DNA of 7,824 nucleotides from an uncultured Candidatus Saccharibacteria bacterium (lineage in GTDB: Bacteria; Patescibacteria; Saccharimonadia; Saccharimonadales; UBA6022): contig CAMLED010000043.1 in NCBI GenBank assembly GCA_946479115.1, positions 1-7,824 of the forward strand, read 5' to 3'. Of the stretch, positions 1-5,440 are shown piece by piece (position 1 is the first letter of the stretch; every line of letters starts with the position of its first letter). The notes below the pieces were generated by a model. It was not told where the DNA came from. It saw nothing but the letters and a program-made list of their open reading frames with translations, and ran no database searches. A program made the position numbers and the translations under genes.

Positions 1-41
1 CGCACGGCTTTACCAAGCAAGGTAACATAGGGTTTTGACAT
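1..41 (-). CDS. 5' end of an unidentified gene leaving the window
   Basis: Read on the minus strand, an ATG at 41-39 opens a frame with no stop to the window edge, giving MSKPYVTLLGKAV plus part of one more codon. A consensus -10 box TATAAT lies exactly 6 bp upstream, so transcription should begin at or next to the A of this ATG. There is no Shine-Dalgarno sequence at a usable distance. Thirteen residues are too few to name a product. The case for a real gene is the promoter-start geometry, which matches two other genes in this window. Confidence 0.5.
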   Translation of the reverse strand, partial: MSKPYVTLLGKAV

Positions 42-47
42 GTATCT

Positions 48-53
48 ATTATA
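48..53 (-). promoter_or_regulatory. -10 box of the leftward gene (leaderless start)
   Basis: Perfect TATAAT on the minus strand, with 6 bp between it and the ATG at 41. Normal -10 to start-site spacing places the first transcribed base on the A of the ATG. I see no convincing -35 hexamer 16-18 bp upstream. Confidence 0.55.
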
Positions 54-126
54 CCCTGTGTTATGGTCCTCGGTTCGCAAAAGCTTATCTTTTTATCCAC
101 TTATAGCGTAACTGCTGGGGGTAGAG

Positions 127-132
127 TACAAT
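127..132 (+). promoter_or_regulatory. -10 box of the membrane protein/Clp/pilin operon (leaderless start)
   Basis: TACAAT, followed by 6 bp and then the ATG at 139, so the predicted transcription start coincides with the start codon. The stretch just upstream is G-rich and contains no clear -35 box. It is divergent from the minus-strand -10 box at 48-53. The bases between the two boxes hold no other feature I can support. Confidence 0.5.
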
Positions 133-138
133 AAGATT

Positions 139-522
139 ATGTTTATTGTCGGCATTCTTTCATGGTGGTATGGTGCAGGCTGGCGACACCGTTTCGTGAT
201 GTTACGTGAACGTCTGGCAACCACTGTTGACTATTTTTCAATCGATCTATTGGCGGGTACGCTATTTTCACCCTTTCGCCAAATTTCGGCTGGTCGTGTC
301 AACGGTCCATTAGGGGTTAAGATGCGTGCGTTCCTAGATCGTTTGATTTCTCGATGTATTGGTGCCATGGTGCGTTCAGTTGTGATTGTGATTGGAGTAG
401 CGGCGATTTTACTCCATATTGTTATCGGCTGCGCTACGTTGATCGTGTGGGCGACACTACCGTTTCTCCCTGTTGTTGGGTTTGTATTGTATGTAACGGG
501 ATGGTTGCCATGGATAATCTAG
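139..522 (+). CDS. Small conserved-looking integral membrane protein, function unknown
   Basis: This 127-residue protein begins with an aromatic segment (LSWWYGAGW, residues 7-15). A polar, Arg-rich middle follows (16-78), including the stretch SPFRQISAGRVNGPLG (44-59). Two hydrophobic helices close the protein at about 79-99 and 101-125, probably a helical hairpin with the basic region in the cytoplasm. I recognise no enzyme motif. It is the first gene of the operon, and its last 13 nt overlap the start of the Clp ATPase gene, so the two are probably translationally coupled. Because that ATPase also has two membrane helices, a membrane partner or adaptor role is possible, but this is inference. 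The start is chosen for the -10 box 6 bp upstream. No Shine-Dalgarno sequence is present. Confidence 0.75.
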   Translation: MFIVGILSWWYGAGWRHRFVMLRERLATTVDYFSIDLLAGTLFSPFRQISAGRVNGPLGVKMRAFLDRLISRCIGAMVRSVVIVIGVAAILLHIVIGCATLIVWATLPFLPVVGFVLYVTGWLPWII

Positions 523-2954
523 AATTTAATTACCACAGTTTCCGTGCTCAAAAGGCTCGGGTTGGTCATGCGCTTGAAGGTATGTGGATGCGCGTGCTAA
601 CAATTGTCGCGGTCGTGCTCCTTGTTAGTGGTGTTGCGTTGCTAGTAATTAATCAACCAGCTGGATGGTTACTACTTGGATTTGCCGCCATCCCCGCCAT
701 GTTTATCGAATGGTACACCAATGAACTTCGTCATATACCTAGCCCTAAATCATCAAAGACAATTGATGATGTTTTATCGAGTGACATTCTTGGCCAACTA
801 TCTAAAAAACCTACCCCTCGTGATATTGCGACGGCTGCGGGTAGAGTACAAAGCGGCTATTTCTTTTATGCTCGTTTTGGCATTAGCGCCCGTGCTCTAC
901 AAGAAATGTCCTCTGATGATGCGAGCGCGACGTTTGCTGTATGGAAAGAGGCGCAGCTGATCCGTGAGCAACTTAACCTTGAACATATTACAGGAAGTAT
1001 CTTGGTTGTTGCCTTGATTCGTCAATTTCCTGAGCGTCAGGGTTGGCTGGCGCACTTACAGCTGGACGATGATGATTTGGTACGCGGTATTCAGTGGCAG
1101 CAACATCTTCGTGACCTAGTTACTTTTCATAGTCGCCCAAAGCGCACTGGTGGATTAGCGCGCGATTGGTCATTTGGATATATTCCGCTGCTGACACGTT
1201 TTGGACAAAACATCAGCGAACAATTAGCGCATAGCCGTTCACTGTCGGTTGATCTAGAGGCTCATAGCAAGGCACTTGATCAGATGATTAGCACATTTGG
1301 TGAGGCCGGACGTCAGAATGTTGCCTTGGTTGGCGCAGCGGGTGCTGGCAAAACCACACTCGTGCATGCATTTGCTGAACGCTTGCTTGATGCCTCGTCG
1401 CCACTTTCGGACAATCTAAAGTTTCGCCAAGTTATTATATTGGACGCCTCGGCTTTGATTGCTGCTGCGCCTGGGCGTGGTGAGTTAGAGAATTTAATTA
1501 TGCAGGTACTGGGCGAGGCATATAACGCTAAAAATATTATTATCTGCCTGGATAATGCACAACTCTTTTTCGAAGAAGGTATTGGCTCGGTTGATTTATC
1601 TAATATGTTGCTACCGATTCTAGAAGCAGGTCGTTTACGACTTATTCTTACTATGGACGAGCAGCGCTACTTGCAAATTGGTCAACGTAACGCGGCGCTA
1701 ATGAACGCACTGAACCGCATCAACGTCGAGCCTGCCAGTAAAGACGAGACGATTGCTGTTATGCGTGACCAATTACTAATAACAGAATTTCAGCGACATG
1801 TTACCTATACATATCAATCACTTGAAGAAGCATACCGACTAAGTGAACGCTATGTCCATGATCTTGCCATGCCGGGCCGGGCTATTAAACTGATGGAGGC
1901 TGCGGCTGCCTATGCGGACGATGGGTTTGTAACAGCACATTCTGTTCAGCAGGCAATCGAACAAACGATGAATATTAAGGTAGCCGTCGCGACTGGTGAA
2001 GAAGAGCGCGAAAAACTACTTAATTTAGAGGATCACATCCATAAGCGCATGATTAATCAAACCCGCGCAGTTGGTGTCGTCAGTGATGCACTGCGCCGTG
2101 CTCGTGCCGGTGTACGTAATCAAAATCGGCCAATTGGCACATTCCTGTTCCTTGGCCCAACCGGTGTTGGTAAGACAGAGTTAGCCAAAGCGCTCGCCGA
2201 TGTGTATTTTGGTGGTGAAGAACGAATCATTAGGTTAGATTTGAATGAGTATGTCCGTAGCGAAGATGTAACACGCCTGATTGCAGATGGTGCTGATGAT
2301 CCAATGAGTCTGACAGCACAGGCGATGAAACAGCCATTTAGTGTGGTGTTGCTCGACGAGATTGAAAAGGCGCATCCACAGGTTTTGACAACGCTGCTGC
2401 AGTTACTTGATGAAGGTATTCTGCGGGATATCAAGAATCGTGAAGTCAGTTTCCGTGATGCGATTATTATTGCTACATCAAATGCTGGTGCTGATAGGAT
2501 TCGTGAATACATCGAACGTGGCTATGAATTAGAGCAGTTTGAAAAGCAATTCGTTGACGAACTAATTTCAAGTAATCAGTTCCGTCCAGAATTCCTTAAC
2601 CGTTTTGATGAAATTGTTACATTCCGGCCATTAAGCAAAGAGGAATTAGTGCAAGTGATTGACCTGATTCTAGCTGGCATCAATAAGACAATGGCCTTGC
2701 AGAGTATTACAGTGAACGTTGCCGATGATGCCAAACTGGTGTTGGTTGAGCAGGGGTATGACCCACGATTAGGTGCACGTCCAATGCGCCGTGTCGTACA
2801 ACGAGCAGTTGAAAATACCGTGGCCAAGCAGATGCTATCCGGCACCGTTGCACCGGGTAGTGTGATTGAAATCAGCCGTGAGCAAGTCGAGCAAATTCTT
2901 GGCACGCAGCAGCAGGCAAATGCAATCGTTGATGGCGAGCATGTCGCACGCTAG
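510..2954 (+). CDS. Membrane-anchored Clp/Hsp100 AAA+ ATPase with two ATPase domains
   Basis: The 814-residue protein is an ATP-driven unfoldase of the ClpA/ClpC/ClpB class. Two membrane helices come first (about 28-48 and 52-68), then a degenerate Clp-N-like helical region (about 90-205). ATPase domain D1 has Walker A GAAGAGKTT (275-283) but a Walker B ending D348-N349 where a catalytic Glu is expected. D2 is intact: Walker A GPTGVGKTE (549-557), Walker B LLDEIEKAHP (614-623, D616/E617), sensor-1 N658, arginine finger R698 in FRPEFLNRF, and sensor-2 GARPMRR (755-761). There is no inserted coiled-coil M domain. The region after sensor-1 lacks an obvious [LIV]G[FL] tripeptide, the usual ClpP-docking loop, so coupling to ClpP is doubtful. 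The start at 510 is chosen because the frame further upstream is the out-of-frame shadow of the preceding gene. It overlaps that gene by 13 nt and the pilin gene by 14 nt. Substrates are unknown; a membrane or pilus quality-control role is inference. Confidence 0.9.
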   Translation: MDNLEFNYHSFRAQKARVGHALEGMWMRVLTIVAVVLLVSGVALLVINQPAGWLLLGFAAIPAMFIEWYTNELRHIPSPKSSKTIDDVLSSDILGQLSKKPTPRDIATAAGRVQSGYFFYARFGISARALQEMSSDDASATFAVWKEAQLIREQLNLEHITGSILVVALIRQFPERQGWLAHLQLDDDDLVRGIQWQQHLRDLVTFHSRPKRTGGLARDWSFGYIPLLTRFGQNISEQLAHSRSLSVDLEAHSKALDQMISTFGEAGRQNVALVGAAGAGKTTLVHAFAERLLDASSPLSDNLKFRQVIILDASALIAAAPGRGELENLIMQVLGEAYNAKNIIICLDNAQLFFEEGIGSVDLSNMLLPILEAGRLRLILTMDEQRYLQIGQRNAALMNALNRINVEPASKDETIAVMRDQLLITEFQRHVTYTYQSLEEAYRLSERYVHDLAMPGRAIKLMEAAAAYADDGFVTAHSVQQAIEQTMNIKVAVATGEEEREKLLNLEDHIHKRMINQTRAVGVVSDALRRARAGVRNQNRPIGTFLFLGPTGVGKTELAKALADVYFGGEERIIRLDLNEYVRSEDVTRLIADGADDPMSLTAQAMKQPFSVVLLDEIEKAHPQVLTTLLQLLDEGILRDIKNREVSFRDAIIIATSNAGADRIREYIERGYELEQFEKQFVDELISSNQFRPEFLNRFDEIVTFRPLSKEELVQVIDLILAGINKTMALQSITVNVADDAKLVLVEQGYDPRLGARPMRRVVQRAVENTVAKQMLSGTVAPGSVIEISREQVEQILGTQQQANAIVDGEHVAR

Positions 2955-3441
2955 GCCTTCGGCTGCACCGCTAGGCTTTACGATCGTCGAACTTTTAATT
3001 GTGATTGTAGTGGTTGCCATCCTGGCGGCTGTGACGATTGTTGCATATAACGGTGTGCAGAATAGAGCCAATGAGGTGTCAGTCACGTCGGATCTGCGTA
3101 ATATTTCAAAGCAGGTGGAACTACACAGAATTAACATTGGTCATTATCCATCAACGACAGAAATGGATAGCCTCAAGATCAAAGTGAATAAAGCTGCATA
3201 CGGTGTTAATCCAACTGGTGCCACGGGTTTTTATTGCGTTAATTCTGACGGCTCAAAATTTAGTATCGTGACGCGTGTGAAATCTCAAATGGTTCTGATG
3301 TATAGTTCTGATATTGGCCAAACGACCGCCTATAGCGGATCGCAAACCGCACCGCAGCTATGTACTGATGCCGGTACGCCAACGACGACCTATTTGGCCT
3401 TTACTAATAACGGTGTTTGGAATTCGTGGATCGATAATTAA
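2941..3441 (+). CDS. Type IV pilin-like protein (prepilin N-terminus)
   Basis: The 166-residue product has a short leader MSHARPSAAPLG, followed by FTIVELLIVIVVVAILAAV, a classic type III signal. The prepilin peptidase site is Gly12/Phe13, and Glu17 is the conserved mature +5 residue needed for pilin assembly. The hydrophobic N-terminal helix (13-35) leads into a globular Ser/Thr-rich domain. Cys99 and Cys141 could form the disulfide that closes the C-terminal loop in many pilins. The final part (YLAFTNNGVWNSWIDN) is aromatic. It could be a major pilin, minor pilin or pseudopilin; the sequence alone does not decide. ATG 2941 gives a normal leader and overlaps the Clp stop codon by 14 nt, suggesting translational coupling. 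In-frame ATGs at 2920 and 2932 are possible alternatives. No intrinsic terminator is evident in the 26 nt before the convergent csoR-like gene. Confidence 0.85.
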   Translation: MSHARPSAAPLGFTIVELLIVIVVVAILAAVTIVAYNGVQNRANEVSVTSDLRNISKQVELHRINIGHYPSTTEMDSLKIKVNKAAYGVNPTGATGFYCVNSDGSKFSIVTRVKSQMVLMYSSDIGQTTAYSGSQTAPQLCTDAGTPTTTYLAFTNNGVWNSWIDN

Positions 3442-3467
3442 GCGTTCGAGTACCCTCTATTGGGATT

Positions 3468-3740
3468 CTATTTGATCATCCGAGCTAAGGCGTTCGTAAG
3501 CTCAGTTGCCTTTTTGTCTTTTAATGCAGGATCAATCTCGTTCATACAATGTCGTGTGTGATCGGTCACTAATTCTAGAGCTACCTTGTCTAGTGCCGAA
3601 CGCACTGCGCTAATTTGCGTCAAGATATCAATACAATACGTATCATTCTCAATCATTTTCGCAATGCCACCAATTTGGCCGGACGCTCTATTTAGTCGCT
3701 TCATAAGTTCAGGTTTTGATTCGTAATATCCGTGTTTCAT
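3468..3740 (-). CDS. csoR: CsoR/FrmR/RcnR-family metal-sensing repressor (probably Cu(I))
   Basis: The 90-residue all-helical DNA-binding protein matches the DUF156 family in length and in the N-terminal signature LMKRLNRASGQIGGIAKMIEN. The three Cu(I) ligands of characterised CsoR proteins (Cys36, His61, Cys65) appear at the same numbers here: C36 in DTYCIDIL, and H61 and C65 in DHTRHC. Tyr35 and Glu80 resemble the second-shell Tyr and Glu of those proteins. Members bind GC-tract palindromes as tetramers and release them on metal binding. The gene is second in a two-gene unit, starting 9 nt after the DUF4396-like gene, with a strong AGGAGG. A CsoR-like operator sits in the promoter of the unit, so autoregulation is likely. 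A formaldehyde or sulfide sensor is less likely given the intact Cys-His-Cys set. Confidence 0.9.
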   Translation of the reverse strand: MKHGYYESKPELMKRLNRASGQIGGIAKMIENDTYCIDILTQISAVRSALDKVALELVTDHTRHCMNEIDPALKDKKATELTNALARMIK

Positions 3741-3745
3741 ATAAT

Positions 3746-3751
3746 CCTCCT
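3746..3751 (-). promoter_or_regulatory. Shine-Dalgarno of the csoR-like gene
   Basis: AGGAGG on the minus strand, 5 nt before the ATG at 3740. It overlaps the TAG stop of the upstream gene (3752-3750), so ribosomes finishing that gene can re-initiate at once. It contrasts with the first gene of this unit, which has no Shine-Dalgarno sequence. Confidence 0.8.
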
Positions 3752-4211
3752 AATGATGATGGTTGTGATCGTGATGATATTGGTGCACGACAGCATGTCC
3801 CATGCCCTTCGCGATCAGATACTTATTCACTGGAAAGGCTACGATAAATGCAGCGACCAATGCTAGTGCCATGCTAACCCAGAACAGTGCGGTATCAAGC
3901 CCAGCATGAATAGCACCCGGGACGATCATGATAAACCCGTTATCGACAATCTCCATAACGGCAATTGAGATGGTGTCAGTGGCGAGTACAAGGGTCATGG
4001 CCTTTTTAAACGATAGACCCGCACGAAATAAAGGAACTATGCTAAATCCATATCCAAACACAAAAGCCAGTACAATCGCCAGTGCAATGCTAGGTCCTGC
4101 CGACCACTGGAGAGCAGTTGAGAGTACCATGCCGAGAATTTCGCCGATGGCACATCCGGTTAGACAATGGAGGGTTGCAAGTAATGCTGTTTTGTTAGGT
4201 GATGTATTCAT
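3750..4211 (-). CDS. DUF4396-like four-helix membrane protein with His-rich tail
   Basis: The 153-residue protein has about four hydrophobic segments (roughly 17-33, 41-60, 71-96 and 106-128). The HCLTGCAIGE motif (15-24) carries two cysteines at the first helix, and the tail is very His-rich (eight His between 139 and 153). The N-terminal HCLTGC and the FPVNKYLIAKGMGHAVVH segment are what I recall of DUF4396 proteins, whose genes often lie near copper genes; the exact function is not established. The Cys pair, His tail, cotranscribed CsoR-type repressor and operator all point to copper handling at the membrane, but transport direction or chaperone activity cannot be read from the sequence. 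No copper ATPase is present in the window. The ATG at 4211 lies 6 bp after the -10 box, predicting a leaderless transcript. Confidence 0.8.
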   Translation of the reverse strand: MNTSPNKTALLATLHCLTGCAIGEILGMVLSTALQWSAGPSIALAIVLAFVFGYGFSIVPLFRAGLSFKKAMTLVLATDTISIAVMEIVDNGFIMIVPGAIHAGLDTALFWVSMALALVAAFIVAFPVNKYLIAKGMGHAVVHQYHHDHNHHH

Positions 4212-4217
4212 AACTCT

Positions 4218-4246
4218 ATTTTATATACCCCCAGGGGGTATGTCAA
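4218..4246 (-). promoter_or_regulatory. Consensus promoter of the DUF4396-csoR unit
   Basis: On the minus strand, a perfect -35 TTGACA (4246-4241), a 17-bp spacer and -10 TAAAAT (4223-4218). The -10 box ends 6 bp before the ATG at 4211, so the predicted first transcribed base is the A of the start codon. This is the best promoter in the window, and the only one with both boxes near consensus. Confidence 0.8.
4225..4241 (-). promoter_or_regulatory. CsoR-type operator within the promoter spacer
   Basis: ATACCCCCAGGGGGTAT is a perfect inverted repeat (8 bp each side of one central base). It has the C-tract/G-tract layout of known CsoR operators. It occupies nearly the whole spacer and touches the last base of the -35 box, so bound repressor would block RNA polymerase. 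The adjacent CsoR-family gene is the obvious ligand. Confidence 0.85.
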
Positions 4247-4274
4247 TAAAGTTAGCTAGTATACCCGAGATTAC

Positions 4275-4303
4275 TAAAATAAATAGACCAGCGTGTGCTG
4301 ATC
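4275..4303 (-). terminator. Intrinsic terminator after tRNA-Arg
   Basis: A 7-bp stem with one G.U pair (GATCAGC/GCTGGTC, 4303-4297 with 4292-4286) and a 4-nt loop is followed on the minus strand by a T-rich run TATTTATTTTA (4285-4275). It begins 9 nt after the tRNA CCA. The 3' arm plus one base, CGCTGGT, repeats the tRNA's own variable-loop/T-stem sequence (see findings). Confidence 0.7.
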
Positions 4304-4312
4304 GATATATTT

Positions 4313-4389
4313 TGGTACCCCGGGCTGGACTTGAACCAGCGACCTTAGGCTTAGAAGTCCTCTGCTCTATCCAGCTGAGCTACCGGGGC
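4313..4389 (-). tRNA. tRNA-Arg(TCT)
   Basis: It folds as a complete cloverleaf with a 7-bp acceptor (GCCCCGG/CCGGGGT, G1.U72 wobble), D stem GCTC/GAGC, T stem GCTGG/CCAGC with loop TTCAAGT, discriminator A and an encoded CCA (4315-4313). The anticodon loop CTTCTAA gives TCT (4355-4353), reading AGA and AGG. The anticodon stem GAGGA/GCCTA is odd: only its three central pairs are Watson-Crick, with G.A at 27-43 and A.G at 31-39. The other arms argue against a pseudogene. Confidence 0.93.
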
Positions 4390-4398
4390 GTATCTGTT

Positions 4399-4404
4399 AT
4401 TATA
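4399..4404 (-). promoter_or_regulatory. -10 box of tRNA-Arg
   Basis: TATAAT on the minus strand places the transcription start near 4392, about 3 nt before the mature tRNA 5' end. The -35 region overlaps the promoter of the divergent cupin gene. No good -35 hexamer is seen. Confidence 0.6.
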
Positions 4405-4414
4405 CCGCATCCAT

Positions 4415-4420
4415 TATAAT
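4415..4420 (+). promoter_or_regulatory. -10 box of the cupin gene
   Basis: TATAAT, predicted start near 4427, giving a 5' leader of about 22 nt that contains the AAGGAGG ribosome site. It lies 10 bp from the oppositely directed tRNA-Arg -10 box, so the two polymerase footprints overlap. Confidence 0.55.
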
Positions 4421-4436
4421 AGAAGGAGAAAAAGAA

Positions 4437-4443
4437 AAGGAGG
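4437..4443 (+). promoter_or_regulatory. Shine-Dalgarno of the cupin gene
   Basis: AAGGAGG, 5 nt before the ATG at 4449, in a purine-rich leader. It fixes the start codon and shows that the host uses Shine-Dalgarno initiation alongside apparently leaderless genes. Confidence 0.8.
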
Positions 4444-4448
4444 GTATT

Positions 4449-4865
4449 ATGACGCATACTACTGATTACGGTCCGGATCCGTTTGTTACGAATATTGAAC
4501 AAGCGACACTCGAGAATGAAAATTACCGAACGACTCTTTGGACGGGTAAAAACCTACAACTGACGTTGATGACGATTCAGCCCGATCATGAGATTGGACT
4601 AGAAGTACACGATGATCATGATCAGTTTCTTCGTATTGAAGAAGGCGCAGCAACAGTATACATGGGTCCAACCAAGGACGATCTAAAGACCTGGAATGCT
4701 AATGTTGACGACGCTGTATTTGTCCCAGCCGGCACATGGCATAATCTTGTGAATACAGGTAATGTACCATTAAAGCTATACTCTATTTACGCCCCCGCTG
4801 AACATAAACCGGGAACAGTACATGCAACAAAGGAAGATGCAGACAACGATCCGAATGAGGAGTGA
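4449..4865 (+). CDS. Single-domain cupin protein
   Basis: The 138-residue protein has one cupin beta-barrel domain. Cupin motif 1 is seen as G50-LEVH-DDHDQF-LRIEEG66, and motif 2 as PAGTWHNLVNTG (93-104). Likely metal ligands are His54, possibly His57, and His98. The Glu usual in motif 1 appears to be replaced by Asp58/Gln59, as I recall for the DQF-type small cupins annotated as mannose-6-phosphate isomerase-like. The C-terminal tail (115-138) is acidic with several His residues. Substrate and reaction cannot be inferred; a small-molecule isomerase, dioxygenase-like or binding role is possible. It has its own promoter, divergent from tRNA-Arg. No terminator is evident after it, so read-through into the next gene is possible. 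Confidence 0.85.
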   Translation: MTHTTDYGPDPFVTNIEQATLENENYRTTLWTGKNLQLTLMTIQPDHEIGLEVHDDHDQFLRIEEGAATVYMGPTKDDLKTWNANVDDAVFVPAGTWHNLVNTGNVPLKLYSIYAPAEHKPGTVHATKEDADNDPNEE

Positions 4866-4906
4866 GTATAACGGTATTCTCAATAAAACTTAAATATGTC
4901 TTAAAA

Positions 4907-4924
4907 ATGTAAAAATTCTTACAT
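4907..4924. repeat. Short inverted repeat in the cupin/membrane-protein gap
   Basis: ATGTAA and TTACAT are perfectly complementary around a 6-nt centre. It lies about 20 bp upstream of a weak -10-like TATACA/TACAAT (4943-4950) for the next gene, so it could be an operator. It has no T-run like a terminator. It could be chance in AT-rich DNA. Confidence 0.3.
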
Positions 4925-4975
4925 ATTATCTCCGGTATGAACTATACAATGTTGTTAATACTGAAAGGAGTATTT

Positions 4976-5200
4976 ATGATAGAAGACGAACGAAATACAG
5001 TAGTAGTTGAGAAAGAACGAAGTAATCCTCTTGGGTGGATAATTGGCGCTATTGTGATCCTTATTTTGCTAGCAATATTCTTTTCCTATGGTGGATTTGG
5101 CTTATTTAATGGGGGTACTTCTACACAAGGTGGCGGTGACACCGTGAATGTAGATACGCCTGACACAGTAAACGTGCAGCCGTCAACAACTGGCCAATAG
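4976..5200 (+). CDS. Small single-pass membrane protein, function unknown
   Basis: The 74-residue protein has a charged N-terminus (MIEDERNTVVVEKER), one strongly hydrophobic helix (about 18-37) and a Gly-rich linker. The polar tail carries two DTVNV repeats (55-59 and 63-67) and ends in Thr/Gln-rich sequence. The orientation is probably N-in, with the tail outside. No catalytic motif is seen. The start at 4976 is preferred over an in-frame ATG at 4937 because a Shine-Dalgarno AAAGGAG ends 5 nt before it and the extra residues would add nothing recognisable. Clear initiation and termination signals flank it, so it is probably a real gene. Confidence 0.75.
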   Translation: MIEDERNTVVVEKERSNPLGWIIGAIVILILLAIFFSYGGFGLFNGGTSTQGGGDTVNVDTPDTVNVQPSTTGQ

Positions 5201-5219
5201 CATTGAGCTTTATTAATTT

Positions 5220-5246
5220 AACAGACCTCGTTTGGGGTCTGTTTTA
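5220..5246 (+). terminator. Terminator after the small membrane protein gene
   Basis: The inverted repeat ACAGACC/GGTCTGT (5221-5227 with 5236-5242, plus an outer A-T pair) has an 8-nt loop and a short TTTTA tail. The tail is brief, so some read-through toward 5291 is possible. The following bases to 5290 are purine-rich and hold no gene I can support. Confidence 0.65.
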
Positions 5247-5290
5247 GGTGGAAAGAGGGAGAGGAGTAGAAGGCGCTTCGCTATTCCCGC

Positions 5291-5388
5291 TTGCTGATAA
5301 AAATATGTAAACACATTTTTATTGCACTACGCTATACGAACTCTCATCAAAATACGCTAAAGCATATTTTACGATGAGAGTTCAGTCC
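5291..5388 (+). repeat. Structured intergenic element, copy A (next to tRNA-Gly)
   Basis: The conserved blocks, in plus-strand order, are TTGCT (5291), hairpin I (5297-5322, 8 bp, an A.C mismatch, 2 bp, TAAA loop), a 19-nt block beginning ATTGC and ending ACGA (5321-5339), hairpin II and AGTCC (5384-5388). Hairpin II has arms at 5338-5348 and 5373-5383 (11 bp perfect), then 6 A/T pairs and GC-TAAA-GC at the tip. It matches copy B at 6022-6114 in order and spacing. It directly abuts the bidirectional terminator of tRNA-Gly. It could be a small RNA on the plus strand sharing that terminator, a REP-like DNA element, or read-through RNA downstream of the tRNA. I cannot fix the transcribed strand and do not recognise the family. 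Confidence 0.65.
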
Positions 5389-5398
5389 TCGCACGAAG

Positions 5399-5440
5399 AC
5401 CAAAGTAAAAGCACCCCGGATGGGATGCTTTTACTTTGGT
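5399..5440. terminator. Bidirectional terminator hairpin containing the tRNA-Gly 3' end
   Basis: A perfect 15-bp stem (5399-5413 with 5426-5440) is extended by CCC/GGG around a GGAT loop. A/T-rich arms give TTTTACTTT after the GC core on both strands. In the tRNA direction it starts at the discriminator base and CCA, so these bases form the base of the stem in the precursor. Confidence 0.8.

Noticed and set aside
354..509. N-terminal extension of the Clp ATPase frame to an ATG at 354
   Set aside because: It overlaps the membrane protein gene out of frame and encodes Cys-rich, non-homologous-looking sequence; ATG 510 directly precedes the sensible protein.
119..852. GGGTAGAGTACAA occurs both at the operon promoter (about 119-131) and inside the Clp gene (about 839-851)
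   Set aside because: The second copy is codons for a natural protein segment (GRVQ) with no start codon at the right distance; most likely coincidence.
2866..2940. Upstream extension of the pilin-like gene
   Set aside because: It reads the end of the Clp gene in another frame and would give an overlong leader; ATG 2941 gives a normal 12-residue leader.
2120..3137. Minus-strand open frames antisense to the Clp and pilin genes
   Set aside because: Ser/Thr/Arg-rich shadow translations with no domains, opposite genes that have clear motifs.
3442..3467. Terminator between the convergent pilin and csoR-like genes
   Set aside because: Only a weak CCC/GGG pairing without a stable stem or T-run.
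3928..4419. Plus-strand open frame across the DUF4396-like gene and tRNA-Arg
   Set aside because: Antisense to a clear membrane protein, and it reads through a tRNA gene and an operator.
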